From contig JAISJS010000368.1 in assembly GCA_031261385.1 (NCBI GenBank), positions 1 through 14,026 of the forward strand: 14,026 nt of DNA, in the 5' to 3' direction. This document shows positions 1 to 7,539 of this stretch, piece by piece (within the stretch, counting starts at the first letter, position 1; every line of letters starts with the position of its first letter). The notes beneath the pieces are model-generated. The model was not told the DNA's origin. It did no database searches and saw only the letters and a list, made by a program, of their open reading frames with translations. The translations under genes were made by a program, and so were the position numbers. The stretch is from Treponema sp. Its GTDB lineage: Bacteria > Spirochaetota > Spirochaetia > Treponematales > Breznakiellaceae.

Positions 1-597
1 TACAACGGCAAGCTCATCCCGGATCGAGGTATAGAGCCCTATTATACGCGGAAAAGGACTTCCCCCAATGCCTTCCTGCCCAAGATATTCCACAAAACGT
101 CCATCGGCGTCAAAGTGGAGAATCACGCTGTCCAGCAGGGCCTTGCTTTCCGTGTCGATACTATGCCGCTCATAGGGAAGCCGGTCTTCCACATAGATAT
201 GCTTCCGGGAATCCACGACAATTTGACCGGGTTCCCGCAATGGATAGGAAAAGGCCCACCGGGTTACCTGGGCGCCATCCTCAATGTTGGTTCTCAGGGT
301 GATGGGCTGGGGATTGGTATCCTCATTGTAAATCATAAACAGAAGATCCCCGTACGAATTGTACCGCGCTATCTTTTGCCCGTTGCCGTCGGAAATATAA
401 AACAGGCCGTCCCGCATCGTAAAATCGGTGCGCCGTCTTCCCTGATCCCCCTCAAGGTTGTACAGGGCTACCTGATCCTCCATACGGCCTATGTCCAGCG
501 TAAAAAGATCCTCCCGGGCGATGGACGCCACCTCCCCCCGTGAACAGGCGGAAAAAAATACCGGCAGGAGCGCAAAAATGGCAGGCAAAAACTTCAT
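1..597 (-). CDS. Beta-propeller-like lipoprotein, 3' end outside window
   Basis: The reading frame is open from an ATG at 597 to the window edge (199 codons, no stop), so the C-terminus is missing. The N-terminus has a basic start (MKF), a hydrophobic core and a lipobox-like FFSAC with Cys at residue 18, so export and lipidation are likely. The mature part contains repeats of the kind FYISDGNGQKIARYNSYGDLL and QIVVDSRKHIYVEDRL...VILHFDADGRFVEYL, which are typical strands of NHL/six-bladed propeller proteins. From memory it resembles a conserved spirochaetal lipoprotein family of about 330 residues (called LIC_12708 family in some annotations); I could not confirm this. Its ligand and role are unknown. 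No Shine-Dalgarno precedes the ATG; a promoter candidate lies directly upstream and would give an almost leaderless mRNA. It is divergent from secA. Confidence 0.8.
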   Translation of the reverse strand, partial: MKFLPAIFALLPVFFSACSRGEVASIAREDLFTLDIGRMEDQVALYNLEGDQGRRRTDFTMRDGLFYISDGNGQKIARYNSYGDLLFMIYNEDTNPQPITLRTNIEDGAQVTRWAFSYPLREPGQIVVDSRKHIYVEDRLPYERHSIDTESKALLDSVILHFDADGRFVEYLGQEGIGGSPFPRIIGLYTSIRDELAVV

Positions 598-603
598 ACT
601 ATA

Positions 604-632
604 ACTTTACTGCGGATAAGGCCGTGTGTCAA
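604..632 (-). promoter_or_regulatory. Candidate sigma-70 promoter of the lipoprotein gene
   Basis: On the minus strand a perfect TTGACA (632-627) is followed after 17 nt by TAAAGT (609-604, four of six matches to TATAAT). Transcription would start about 7 nt further on, at or next to the ATG at 597. A leaderless transcript would fit the absence of a Shine-Dalgarno sequence. No start site has been mapped. Confidence 0.45.
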
Positions 633-653
633 AGCGCGGTCATCCTTACTGAC

Positions 654-681
654 TTGCAACAGCCCCGATAAAACGTTAAAT
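654..681 (+). promoter_or_regulatory. Weak candidate promoter of secA
   Basis: TTGCAA (654-659), a 16-nt spacer and TTAAAT (676-681) each match the sigma-70 consensus at four of six positions. The predicted start is within a base or two of the secA ATG at 689, which also lacks a Shine-Dalgarno sequence. The boxes are weak and could be chance in an AT-richer gap. Confidence 0.28.
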
Positions 682-688
682 TAAACCC

Positions 689-3469
689 ATGTTCGATAAA
701 TTTGTAAAAGCGCTTTTCGGCTCCCAGCATGAACGAGACTTAAAGAAGCTTCTCCCTATATTACATTCGGTAAATGAAAAAGAAGCCTGGGCTGCGGCCC
801 TCCCCGCAGAGGAATTCCCCCGCCAAACCGCTCTTTTTCGGGAACGGCACGAAAAAGGTGAATCCCTCGATGCCCTGCTTCCCGAGGCGTTTGCCCTGGC
901 CCGGGAGGCAGCGCGGCGTAACCTTGGCGAGCGGCCCTATGATGTGCAGGTTTTGGGGTCCATAGTCCTCCACCAGGGCAAAATCGTAGAAATGAAAACC
1001 GGTGAAGGCAAGACCCTGATGAGCGTCGCCGCGGCCTATCTTAACGCCATTCCGGGTAAAGGGATCCATGTGGTTACGGTAAATGATTACCTGGCAGAAC
1101 GTGACGCCGAATGGATGCGGCCTATTTTCAGTTACCTGGGCCTTACCGTGGGAACGATACTTTCCGATATGGATAACGCCCGCCGCAAGGAAAACTACGC
1201 CTGCGACATCACCTATGGGACCAACAACGAATTCGGTTTTGATTACCTGCGGGATAATATGTGTCCCTCCCTGGAAAGCCGTGTCCAGCGGGGCCACAAT
1301 TACTGCGTAGTGGACGAAATTGACTCCATTTTGATCGATGAGGCGCGTACCCCGCTGATCATTTCAGGCGCCGCCGAGGACGACACCTTTAAATTTGCCG
1401 AAGTTGACAAACTCCTCGGCTCGCTTGAAGAGGTGACCAAAAAAGCCAATGGCGAATACCCCGACGAAACCCAGGGGGAAGAAGTCATCGGGGACTATAA
1501 GCTTAACGAAAAAAACAAAAGTATCTCCTTTACCAATAACGGGCTTACCAAAATTGAGGAAATACTGCAAAAACGCGGCCTTATTAAGGGCGCCATTGTC
1601 GATGAAGAAAACTTTGAGTTTATTCATTATTTTACCCAGGCGCTCAAGGCCCATAAACTCTTTCATCTTGATGTGGATTATGTGGTGCAGGAGGGGCTGG
1701 TCCAGATTGTTGATGAATTTACCGGACGCATACTTCACGGCCGCCGTTATTCAGACGGCCTCCACCAGGCTATCGAAGCAAAAGAACGCATTAAAATTGC
1801 CCAGCGGAACCGTACCCTGGCGACCATTACCTTTCAAAATTACTTCAGGTTGTATAAAAAAATATCCGGTATGACCGGAACAGCCGATACCGAGGCGGTA
1901 GAGTTCAGTAAAATATACAGTCTTGATGTAGTAGTTATACCGACAAACCTCCCCGTAGCCCGTAATGATGAAGATGATGTGGTCTACCTTAACGAGGCGG
2001 ACAAGTACAACGCCCTTTGTGAGGAGATTGCCACGGCCTACAAACGGGGCCAGCCCATGCTGGTAGGGACGGTTTCCATCGAAAAGTCAGAGAAACTCTC
2101 CGCCCTGCTTACCCGCAAGGGAGTACGGCACGAAGTGCTCAATGCCAAAAATCACGCACGGGAAGCAATCATCATTTCAGAGGCCGGCTCAAAGGGTGCG
2201 GTGACCATCGCAACAAATATGGCAGGCCGCGGCACCGATATAAAACTTGGGGGCAGTCCCGAACACCGCTCGCGCAAACGGGCCGGCACCGACGCAACCC
2301 CCGGGGCCGCCGAGCGTTACGCCGAAATTTACCGTGAAGAATACGAAAAATGGAAAAAAGATTATGAAGAAGTAAAATCCCTTGGCGGCCTGTACGTCAT
2401 CGGTACAGAGCGCCATGAGAGCCGCCGTATCGACAACCAGCTCCGCGGCCGTTCAGGCCGTCAGGGCGATCCGGGCCGCTCAAAGTTTTTCATCTCAATG
2501 GATGATGATCTTATGCGGCTTTTCGGCGGGGACAATATCAAAAACCTTATGTCCCGAATCGGCATGAGTGACGGGGAACCGATTTATCATCCCTGGCTGA
2601 ACAAAAGCATTGAACGGGCCCAGAAAAAGGTCGAGGAACGGAATTTTGAAATCCGCAAACACCTTTTGGAATATGATGATGTGCTTAATCAACAGCGGAA
2701 ATTTATCTATGAACAGCGTGACGCAATCCTCTGCGATCAAAACCTCACGGTGCGGGTAAACGACGCTACCGCCGACATGGTTGGCGATATCGTCGATGAA
2801 TATTCGCGGGCGCAGAAGCGTGACGGCGCCGCGGCGTTAAAAGAGCTGAATGAATCCCTCAGGACCAGGTTCGGATACCAGATTCAGGTAGAAAGCGGCA
2901 GCCCCGAATTCCAGAATAGTGATTTACTGGAAAAACGGCTCCTTGCCGATCTTGAAAAAGATATAAGCGACAAGGAATCCCTTATAGGGACACAGTACCT
3001 TAACGCCATTATCCGTGAGCAGTACCTCCATGCGGTAGACCGCAAATGGCTTGATCATCTTGAAAACATGGAAGCCCTGCGGGAAGCGGTATACCTCCGC
3101 AGTTATGCCCAGAAAAATCCCCTTACCGAATATAAGGTTGAAGGCTTTCAGATTTTTGATACGATGATTGATGATATCAGGCAGGAAATTGCATCCCGCC
3201 TGCATTTGATACGTATTCAACTGGCGGAAAACCAGGACCGTCTCCAGCGTCCCGCCCGATCTTCGACGACTGTGCAGTCTGCAAGCCACGGCAGCATGTC
3301 TACCTTTGGCGCTTCCGCATCCGCCGGAAACAGCGGCGGCGGTCAGCGAAGTTCATCAAGGTCACAGGCAGAAGCAGTTACCGTTGTCCGCTCACAGCCA
3401 AAAGTCGGAAGAAACGATCCGTGCCCCTGCGGCAGCGGAAAAAAATACAAACATTGTCACGGACGGTAA
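689..3469 (+). CDS. secA: SecA, preprotein translocase ATPase
   Basis: SecA is the cytoplasmic and membrane-peripheral motor that drives unfolded preproteins through SecYEG by ATP hydrolysis. The 926-residue product carries the standard domains. Walker A is MKTGEGKT at 102-109. The DEAD-type motif VVDEID is at 207-212, followed by the conserved ILIDEARTPLIISG. The preprotein cross-linking region lies at about 228-370. NMAGRGTDI is at 510-518 and the motif VI region QLRGRSGRQGD at 584-594. A helical scaffold/wing region follows, then a Ser/Gly-rich linker at about 860-905. The C-terminal zinc-binding SEC-C tail has ligands C912, C914, C923 and H924. The start MFDKFVKALFGS matches the usual SecA N-terminus. 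Length is slightly above the usual 840-900 because of the linker. Its stop codon directly abuts the stop of the convergent SPOR gene. Confidence 0.98.
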   Translation: MFDKFVKALFGSQHERDLKKLLPILHSVNEKEAWAAALPAEEFPRQTALFRERHEKGESLDALLPEAFALAREAARRNLGERPYDVQVLGSIVLHQGKIVEMKTGEGKTLMSVAAAYLNAIPGKGIHVVTVNDYLAERDAEWMRPIFSYLGLTVGTILSDMDNARRKENYACDITYGTNNEFGFDYLRDNMCPSLESRVQRGHNYCVVDEIDSILIDEARTPLIISGAAEDDTFKFAEVDKLLGSLEEVTKKANGEYPDETQGEEVIGDYKLNEKNKSISFTNNGLTKIEEILQKRGLIKGAIVDEENFEFIHYFTQALKAHKLFHLDVDYVVQEGLVQIVDEFTGRILHGRRYSDGLHQAIEAKERIKIAQRNRTLATITFQNYFRLYKKISGMTGTADTEAVEFSKIYSLDVVVIPTNLPVARNDEDDVVYLNEADKYNALCEEIATAYKRGQPMLVGTVSIEKSEKLSALLTRKGVRHEVLNAKNHAREAIIISEAGSKGAVTIATNMAGRGTDIKLGGSPEHRSRKRAGTDATPGAAERYAEIYREEYEKWKKDYEEVKSLGGLYVIGTERHESRRIDNQLRGRSGRQGDPGRSKFFISMDDDLMRLFGGDNIKNLMSRIGMSDGEPIYHPWLNKSIERAQKKVEERNFEIRKHLLEYDDVLNQQRKFIYEQRDAILCDQNLTVRVNDATADMVGDIVDEYSRAQKRDGAAALKELNESLRTRFGYQIQVESGSPEFQNSDLLEKRLLADLEKDISDKESLIGTQYLNAIIREQYLHAVDRKWLDHLENMEALREAVYLRSYAQKNPLTEYKVEGFQIFDTMIDDIRQEIASRLHLIRIQLAENQDRLQRPARSSTTVQSASHGSMSTFGASASAGNSGGGQRSSSRSQAEAVTVVRSQPKVGRNDPCPCGSGKKYKHCHGR

Positions 3470-4885
3470 TTAACTGCCGCTGCGGACAAAGGCGTCGCTG
3501 TAGCCTGCGCCCTTAAAGCGCTGAAGTAATGCGCCGCTTTCGCCAAGGTTCACCGGGCCCAAAAGAATACGGTAAACCGGTTTGTCGTTACTGCCGCCGT
3601 TTTGTACCGCTATCGGGTATGTTCTGCCGATTCTCGTGATTTCCGATTCTACCGATTCGGCCTTGCTGAACGCCCCGAGCTGGAGATAATATTTTCCCCG
3701 TTCAAGACTGGCTATAAGGGGCACGTAAAAAACAGTTTCAACGGACGGTGAGGCATTTAACACCGGGGGAGATACCGGTTCTGCCGCCTGAGTGTTAAAA
3801 ATAGTATCACGGTAATCAGTTTCCGGCACGGCGCTTATAAGGGGCGGCCCGGTAAAAACTGCCGGTTCATAGGGTATATCGTAATACGGGATTTGTTCCG
3901 GAGGGCGTTCTTCCGCCGGAATCAGCGCAAAATCGTATAAGGCAGGATCGGGCGCCGGGACATTTTCCACTACTGCCCGTTCAGGCTCCTCGGTAATAAA
4001 AATACTGCCCTCGTGAATACCGGCGGGGGGCAGGCTTGTTTCGGCAAGGTCGGCCTCAGGCGGTTTAAACTCAGGTTCTGCGATTACATAGAGGGGTTCA
4101 TTGGGGGTAAAAACTTCGGGGATATCCGGCGCCGTTTCGATGACGAATACCGGTTCAGTTTCCACAGGTTCTGCTTGAGTGATAAACACGGGTTCAGTTT
4201 CCACGGGCTCTGCTTCAGTGATAAACACAGGTTCAGTTTCCGCAGGAACTGTTTCGACAGGGGGATACACCCAGGTAAGGCCGTAATTCCCGTAAATATC
4301 GTCATCCGGACCGGGAATATCGACAATTTCATCATAAATTTCTTCGGTTTCTGCGGTGTAAACAGGCGCCGCAGTGTAAACGGGCGCACCGGTATCCGCC
4401 GACGGCAAGGGTTCTGCAGCGAGGAGGGGCTCAGTGTACGGCGAATACGGGGGAACAGGAGGGGCCGACAAGGCAAGGGCGCCGGGATCGGAGGCTATCA
4501 TCGCCTCAGGATCAAAGTCGGGGTCCCCACTCGCTGCACGGCCTTCCGTAAAACGGGAAAACGCTATCGGATCGGAGGGCTGCGTCATGCGTATCCTCCC
4601 GATAGACCTGCTCTGTATGCCTATCATACCGGCGGCTTCCCGTGAAAGAACTGCCAAAAGTCCGGGGGTATCAAGCGCTGCGGCAACGATGACACGGACG
4701 GATTTTCCGGTTTCAAGGTTGGTAATATCGACCACGGTATTCCGCGGAAAGGAATTGGTAGCCACATAGTAGCCCTGATCGGGAAGGTTTCCGTTGGGGG
4801 CGATTGCCGCAGAACCTTCCCACACCGATGCGCTGGTAAACACCAGCAGGGCCGCCGTCACACATGCGATGATACGTCTTTTCAT
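3470..4885 (-). CDS. Exported RlpA-like/SPOR-domain protein with Pro/Glu-rich middle
   Basis: 471 residues. An N-terminal signal peptide (MKRRIIACVTAALLVF..., cleavage near 25-28) is followed by a barrel-like segment at about 39-100. Its FPRNTVVDITNLETGKSVRVI resembles the double-psi beta-barrel of RlpA, but the His of the lytic site and the NDRGPF loop are absent, so lytic transglycosylase activity is doubtful. Residues 115-385 are low-complexity, rich in Pro, Glu, Thr and Ala, with a 13-residue tandem repeat. Residues 397-468 (GKYYLQLGAFS...YRILLGPV) form a SPOR domain, which binds peptidoglycan stripped of stem peptides and often directs proteins to division sites. A Shine-Dalgarno GGAAGGG (4899-4893) lies 7 nt before the ATG. 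It is the second gene after the small exported protein, 21 nt downstream. A structural, septum-directed wall protein is my inference. Confidence 0.85.
   Translation of the reverse strand: MKRRIIACVTAALLVFTSASVWEGSAAIAPNGNLPDQGYYVATNSFPRNTVVDITNLETGKSVRVIVAAALDTPGLLAVLSREAAGMIGIQSRSIGRIRMTQPSDPIAFSRFTEGRAASGDPDFDPEAMIASDPGALALSAPPVPPYSPYTEPLLAAEPLPSADTGAPVYTAAPVYTAETEEIYDEIVDIPGPDDDIYGNYGLTWVYPPVETVPAETEPVFITEAEPVETEPVFITQAEPVETEPVFVIETAPDIPEVFTPNEPLYVIAEPEFKPPEADLAETSLPPAGIHEGSIFITEEPERAVVENVPAPDPALYDFALIPAEERPPEQIPYYDIPYEPAVFTGPPLISAVPETDYRDTIFNTQAAEPVSPPVLNASPSVETVFYVPLIASLERGKYYLQLGAFSKAESVESEITRIGRTYPIAVQNGGSNDKPVYRILLGPVNLGESGALLQRFKGAGYSDAFVRSGS
4124..4240 (-). repeat. Three 39-bp tandem repeats in the SPOR gene
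   Basis: The 12-mer GGTTCAGTTTCC recurs on the plus strand at 4152, 4191 and 4230, a period of exactly 39 bp. It encodes three copies of a 13-residue unit: ETEPVFITEAEPV, ETEPVFITQAEPV and ETEPVFVIETAPD. The DNA is nearly as conserved as the peptide, so the expansion looks recent and copy number may vary between strains. Confidence 0.9.
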
Positions 4886-4906
4886 TTGCTTACCCTTCCT
4901 GTCCTT

Positions 4907-5401
4907 TTATCCCTTAACCCGGGAAACCAGTCCCCGGACCGTCTTTTTCACATTGCTGAATTCATCCGCAGTACTCCGGGAAGTTTTATCGGCGTATTGT
5001 CGTTCATAAAGGAGTTTTTGGGGAACTGCTTTATACACCTTGAGGGAGACTTTTCCCGGTTTTTCGACAGAGCCGTCAGAGGCGACAGTATAATCAAGAA
5101 CGGCAAGAATAAAATATTCGGCGCCGCCGGCAACTGCCTCATCAAATGCTTCCTCGGCCTCTTCGGGAAAAGGGGTTGAAGGTTTTTGATCTATGCGCAA
5201 TATGGGAGAATTACTGACGATATGCCCCGCCTCAAAAAATTCATCCAGAAGCCCGCTTTCCCAAAGGCCTGAATGTTGATTGGAAGCGGCCTCCATCGGA
5301 AGGCCCGTCTCAATTACCAAAAAGGAAACCATCGCCGCAGAAAGCGGTGAGACTGCAAAAATACAAAACACCATCACCAGAACGAAGCATTTTTTGATCA
5401 T
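4907..5401 (-). CDS. Small exported protein of unknown function
   Basis: 164 residues from the ATG at 5401. A longer frame begins at 5428, but GGAGGG sits immediately upstream of 5401 and the protein from there begins with a clean signal peptide (MIKKCFVLVMVFCIFAVSPLSAA, cleavage near 22-23). The mature protein has an acidic middle (EEAEEAFDEAVAGGAEYFILAV) followed by a beta-rich stretch with KVSLKVYKAVPQKLLYERQY and a basic end (VRGLVSRVKG). The phrase about an amount being available over the sequence, then 'YKAVPQKLLYERQY', is reminiscent of periplasmic proteins that report a computed value for each input, but I do not recognise a family. It is first in a two-gene unit with the SPOR protein and divergent from the NusG-like gene, so a periplasmic envelope role is plausible only by context. 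Confidence 0.75.
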   Translation of the reverse strand: MIKKCFVLVMVFCIFAVSPLSAAMVSFLVIETGLPMEAASNQHSGLWESGLLDEFFEAGHIVSNSPILRIDQKPSTPFPEEAEEAFDEAVAGGAEYFILAVLDYTVASDGSVEKPGKVSLKVYKAVPQKLLYERQYADKTSRSTADEFSNVKKTVRGLVSRVKG

Positions 5402-5487
5402 AAAACCCTCCATGTACCTTATCGGCATAAACGAACGGGTAGTTTATAGGGTGGAAAAAAAGCGGACAGTATGATATTTTGTGATAA
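5402..5487. promoter_or_regulatory. Divergent intergenic region, exported-protein unit / sugar operon
   Basis: These 86 bp must hold the start signals for both divergent units. On the minus strand TATAAA (5448-5443) could be a -10 box, leaving a leader of about 35 nt. On the plus strand TATGAT (5470-5475) lies 12 nt before the ATG at 5488. Neither has a convincing -35 box, so promoter assignment is tentative. I see no long hairpin, and the plus-strand leader would be very short. Confidence 0.3.
5406..5411 (-). promoter_or_regulatory. Strong Shine-Dalgarno that fixes the start at 5401
   Basis: The mRNA reads GGAGGG, four T/U residues, then ATG. This favours the internal ATG at 5401 over the upstream ATG at 5428, whose product would place nine extra residues before the signal peptide. 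Confidence 0.8.
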
Positions 5488-6030
5488 ATGAGATATTATG
5501 CACTGCAGGTAAAAACCCGGTCCGAAGAAAAATATATGAAACTTGTCAAATCCCTGCATCCTGAAATTGATTTTCCCCTGTATTTTCCCCAACGGCGGCT
5601 TGATATCAGGCGGAAGGGAAAGATTGTCCATTCCACTGCCGCCGTCTTTCCCGGCTATATTTTTGCCGAGACAGGCGACGGGGATCCCGGTACTGAGGAC
5701 ATGCAGAAATACCAATGGGCATTCCGGCGGACCGAAGGATTTTACCGTTTTTTAAAATCGAACCAGAATATTACCCCCCTCGCGGACAAGGACCTTGAAC
5801 TGGTCCTCCATTTTATCAAAAAGTCGGGACCGGTTGCGGGGGTGTCCAAGGTTTACTTTGATGAAAATGCACGCATAGTCGTGACCGAAGGGCCCCTTAT
5901 GGGTCTCGAGGGAAAGATAATAAAGGTCGATAAAAGAAAGGGACGGGCAAAGATCAAACTGGATCTTTATGATGATTCTTTTTCCATCGACCTTGCCTTT
6001 GAGGTAATGGGGCCGCTGGAACACCGTTAA
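5488..6030 (+). CDS. NusG-paralogue transcription antiterminator (RfaH/LoaP type)
   Basis: 180 residues. Residues 1-95 form a NusG N-terminal domain: it opens RYYALQVKTRSEEKYM and contains the hallmark VFPGYIFAET at about 53-62. Residues 127-178 form a KOW domain (VVTEGPLMGLEGKIIKVDKR). NusG-family proteins bind the clamp helices of RNA polymerase and suppress pausing; specialised paralogues (RfaH, LoaP, UpxY) do so at particular operons, often for polysaccharides. It is not housekeeping NusG by context: there is no secE or ribosomal-protein neighbour, and it is the first gene of a sugar-nucleotide operon. LoaP is known to occur in spirochaetes, so a LoaP-like identity is the best guess, but the subfamily cannot be settled by eye. 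No Shine-Dalgarno precedes the ATG. Confidence 0.88.
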   Translation: MRYYALQVKTRSEEKYMKLVKSLHPEIDFPLYFPQRRLDIRRKGKIVHSTAAVFPGYIFAETGDGDPGTEDMQKYQWAFRRTEGFYRFLKSNQNITPLADKDLELVLHFIKKSGPVAGVSKVYFDENARIVVTEGPLMGLEGKIIKVDKRKGRAKIKLDLYDDSFSIDLAFEVMGPLEHR

Positions 6031-6039
6031 GGGTAAAAA

Positions 6040-7539
6040 ATGACCACACAGAAATCGGGACGCCTGTATATTATCGGAGCGGGATTTGCAGGGCAGACGC
6101 TGGCGAATGAAATCAAAAGCAAGGCCGTATTCGGCGAGGTAGTTGCCTTTCTTGACGACGATCCGGGAAAAATCGGCCGCCGGATTGACGGTATTCCCGT
6201 TCTGGGCCCCATACGGGATGTTGCAAAACTCCTCCGCATGAACCCCGCCGACGAGGCGATTATCGCCATCCCGAGCGCTTCACGGGAATACCTGAAAGAA
6301 CTGTACGGCATCCTCAAAAAAGCGGGCTTTGTAAAGATCCGTATACTTCCGGCCATTTCCCAGATTCTTGAGGGCAATGCCCACCTTATCCAGACCCGTT
6401 CCATCGATCCCCAGGACCTTTTGGGGAGGACCCCGGTTGCCATCAACCTGCGCCAAAGTCTTTCTTACCTCAGGGGAAAGCGGGTTTTGGTAACCGGCGC
6501 CGGCGGCTCCATCGGAAGCGAACTCTGCCGCCAGCTCCTTTCCGGAGGGGCTTCACGGCTCTACCTCTTTGGGCATGGGGAAAATTCGATTTATCAGATT
6601 GACCGGGAACTCCGTCTCCTCCAGGAAGAAGGGGTGGGCGAAAAGGCCACACTGGTACCGGTTATCGGTGACCTCAAAGACCTTTCCTACATGGATTATA
6701 TACTCGGTCACCTCAAGGCTGATGTGATTTTTCACACGGCAGCCTACAAGCATGTGCCCATGATGGAAGAAAACCCCGTTGCCGCCATCGAAAACAACCT
6801 TTTTGGCACGGAAAATTTGATCGGCGCCGCCCGAAAACACGGGGTACAGCGTTTTGTCCACATCACCACCGACAAGGCCGTGGACCCCGTCTCGGTATAC
6901 GGCGCCTCAAAATACCTCTGTGAGCAGCTCGTGCTGGACGCCGCAAAAATGGTGACTGACACCAATTTGAAGTTTATGGTAGTCCGTTTTGGCAATGTGC
7001 TCGGTTCCCGCGGATCAATTGTACCGCTGTTTCAAAAGCAGATTGAAAAGGGCGGACCGGTAACGATTACCCACCCGGATATGCGCCGCTATTTCATGAC
7101 GATCCCCGAAGCCTGTTCGCTGGTACTCAAGGCAGGCGGTGTGGGGGATAACGGCAGGCTCTACCTTTTGGACATGGGGGAGCCGGTGCGGATACGGGAT
7201 ATGGCGGAGCAGATGATCCGGTTTTACGGCTTTGAACCTGAATCTGATATTAAAATTGAATATGTGGGACTGCGGCCCGGCGAACGTCTGGATGAACCTC
7301 TTTGGGGAGATGATGAACAGCCGGGCCCCACCGAATATTCCCGCATCCTCAGGGTAAACCGGAAAAGTCCCGAACGCCTTGATATCCGAGGCCTCCTTGA
7401 AAAACTTGCCCCCATCTGCCGTTTTGATCCGCAAAACCCGGAAGCGTACCGTAACAGCAAGGCGCTCCGCGCCATTCTTGCCGAAGCCATACCAAGCCTT
7501 TTAATAAAAAATGAAATCAAGGATCCTGCCCATGTCTGA
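6040..7539 (+). CDS. Soluble CapD/PglF/WbpM-like nucleotide-sugar 4,6-dehydratase
   Basis: 499 residues, two Rossmann modules. Residues 8-120 are the CoA-binding-like domain (YIIGAGFAGQTLANEI, VVAFLDDDPGKIG) that precedes the catalytic part in WbpM/PglF/CapD proteins, but the four membrane helices usual at their N-terminus are missing. Residues 147-420 are an extended SDR with NAD-binding TGAGGSIG at 152-159, TTDK at 276-279, Y287 and K291 (VYGASK), and FGNVLGSRGS at 317-325. The family removes water from UDP-HexNAc to give a 4-keto-6-deoxy sugar. Long members such as WbpM and PglF usually carry Met where this one has Tyr; Tyr is seen in FlaA1-type enzymes. AAGGG overlapping the previous stop, nine nucleotides upstream, serves as ribosome site. 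The adjacent aminotransferase is the expected next enzyme. Confidence 0.88.
   Translation: MTTQKSGRLYIIGAGFAGQTLANEIKSKAVFGEVVAFLDDDPGKIGRRIDGIPVLGPIRDVAKLLRMNPADEAIIAIPSASREYLKELYGILKKAGFVKIRILPAISQILEGNAHLIQTRSIDPQDLLGRTPVAINLRQSLSYLRGKRVLVTGAGGSIGSELCRQLLSGGASRLYLFGHGENSIYQIDRELRLLQEEGVGEKATLVPVIGDLKDLSYMDYILGHLKADVIFHTAAYKHVPMMEENPVAAIENNLFGTENLIGAARKHGVQRFVHITTDKAVDPVSVYGASKYLCEQLVLDAAKMVTDTNLKFMVVRFGNVLGSRGSIVPLFQKQIEKGGPVTITHPDMRRYFMTIPEACSLVLKAGGVGDNGRLYLLDMGEPVRIRDMAEQMIRFYGFEPESDIKIEYVGLRPGERLDEPLWGDDEQPGPTEYSRILRVNRKSPERLDIRGLLEKLAPICRFDPQNPEAYRNSKALRAILAEAIPSLLIKNEIKDPAHV
7519..7523 (+). promoter_or_regulatory. Shine-Dalgarno deciding the aminotransferase start
   Basis: AAGGA lies 8 nt before the ATG at 7532. 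The alternative in-frame ATG at 7511 has only an A/T-rich run before it and would add seven residues. The chosen start overlaps the dehydratase stop by 8 nt, which is compatible with translational coupling. Confidence 0.65.

Noticed and set aside
115..543. A 142-codon plus-strand frame opposite the lipoprotein gene
   Set aside because: It is the antisense shadow of a frame with a signal peptide, lipobox and propeller repeats.
3428..3480. Inverted repeat GCGGCAG/CTGCCGC around the secA and SPOR stop codons as a bidirectional terminator
   Set aside because: The stem is only 7 bp with a loop of 39 nt, no T-run follows, and one arm encodes the conserved zinc-binding tail of SecA.
4013..4645. A 210-codon plus-strand frame opposite the SPOR gene
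   Set aside because: It comes from the Pro/Glu-rich repeat region read backwards, giving repetitive Phe/Arg/Gly-rich sequence. The minus-strand gene has a signal peptide and SPOR domain.
5402..5428. Upstream ATG start for the small exported protein
   Set aside because: GGAGGG directly before the ATG at 5401 lies inside this extension, and the extension would precede a complete signal peptide.
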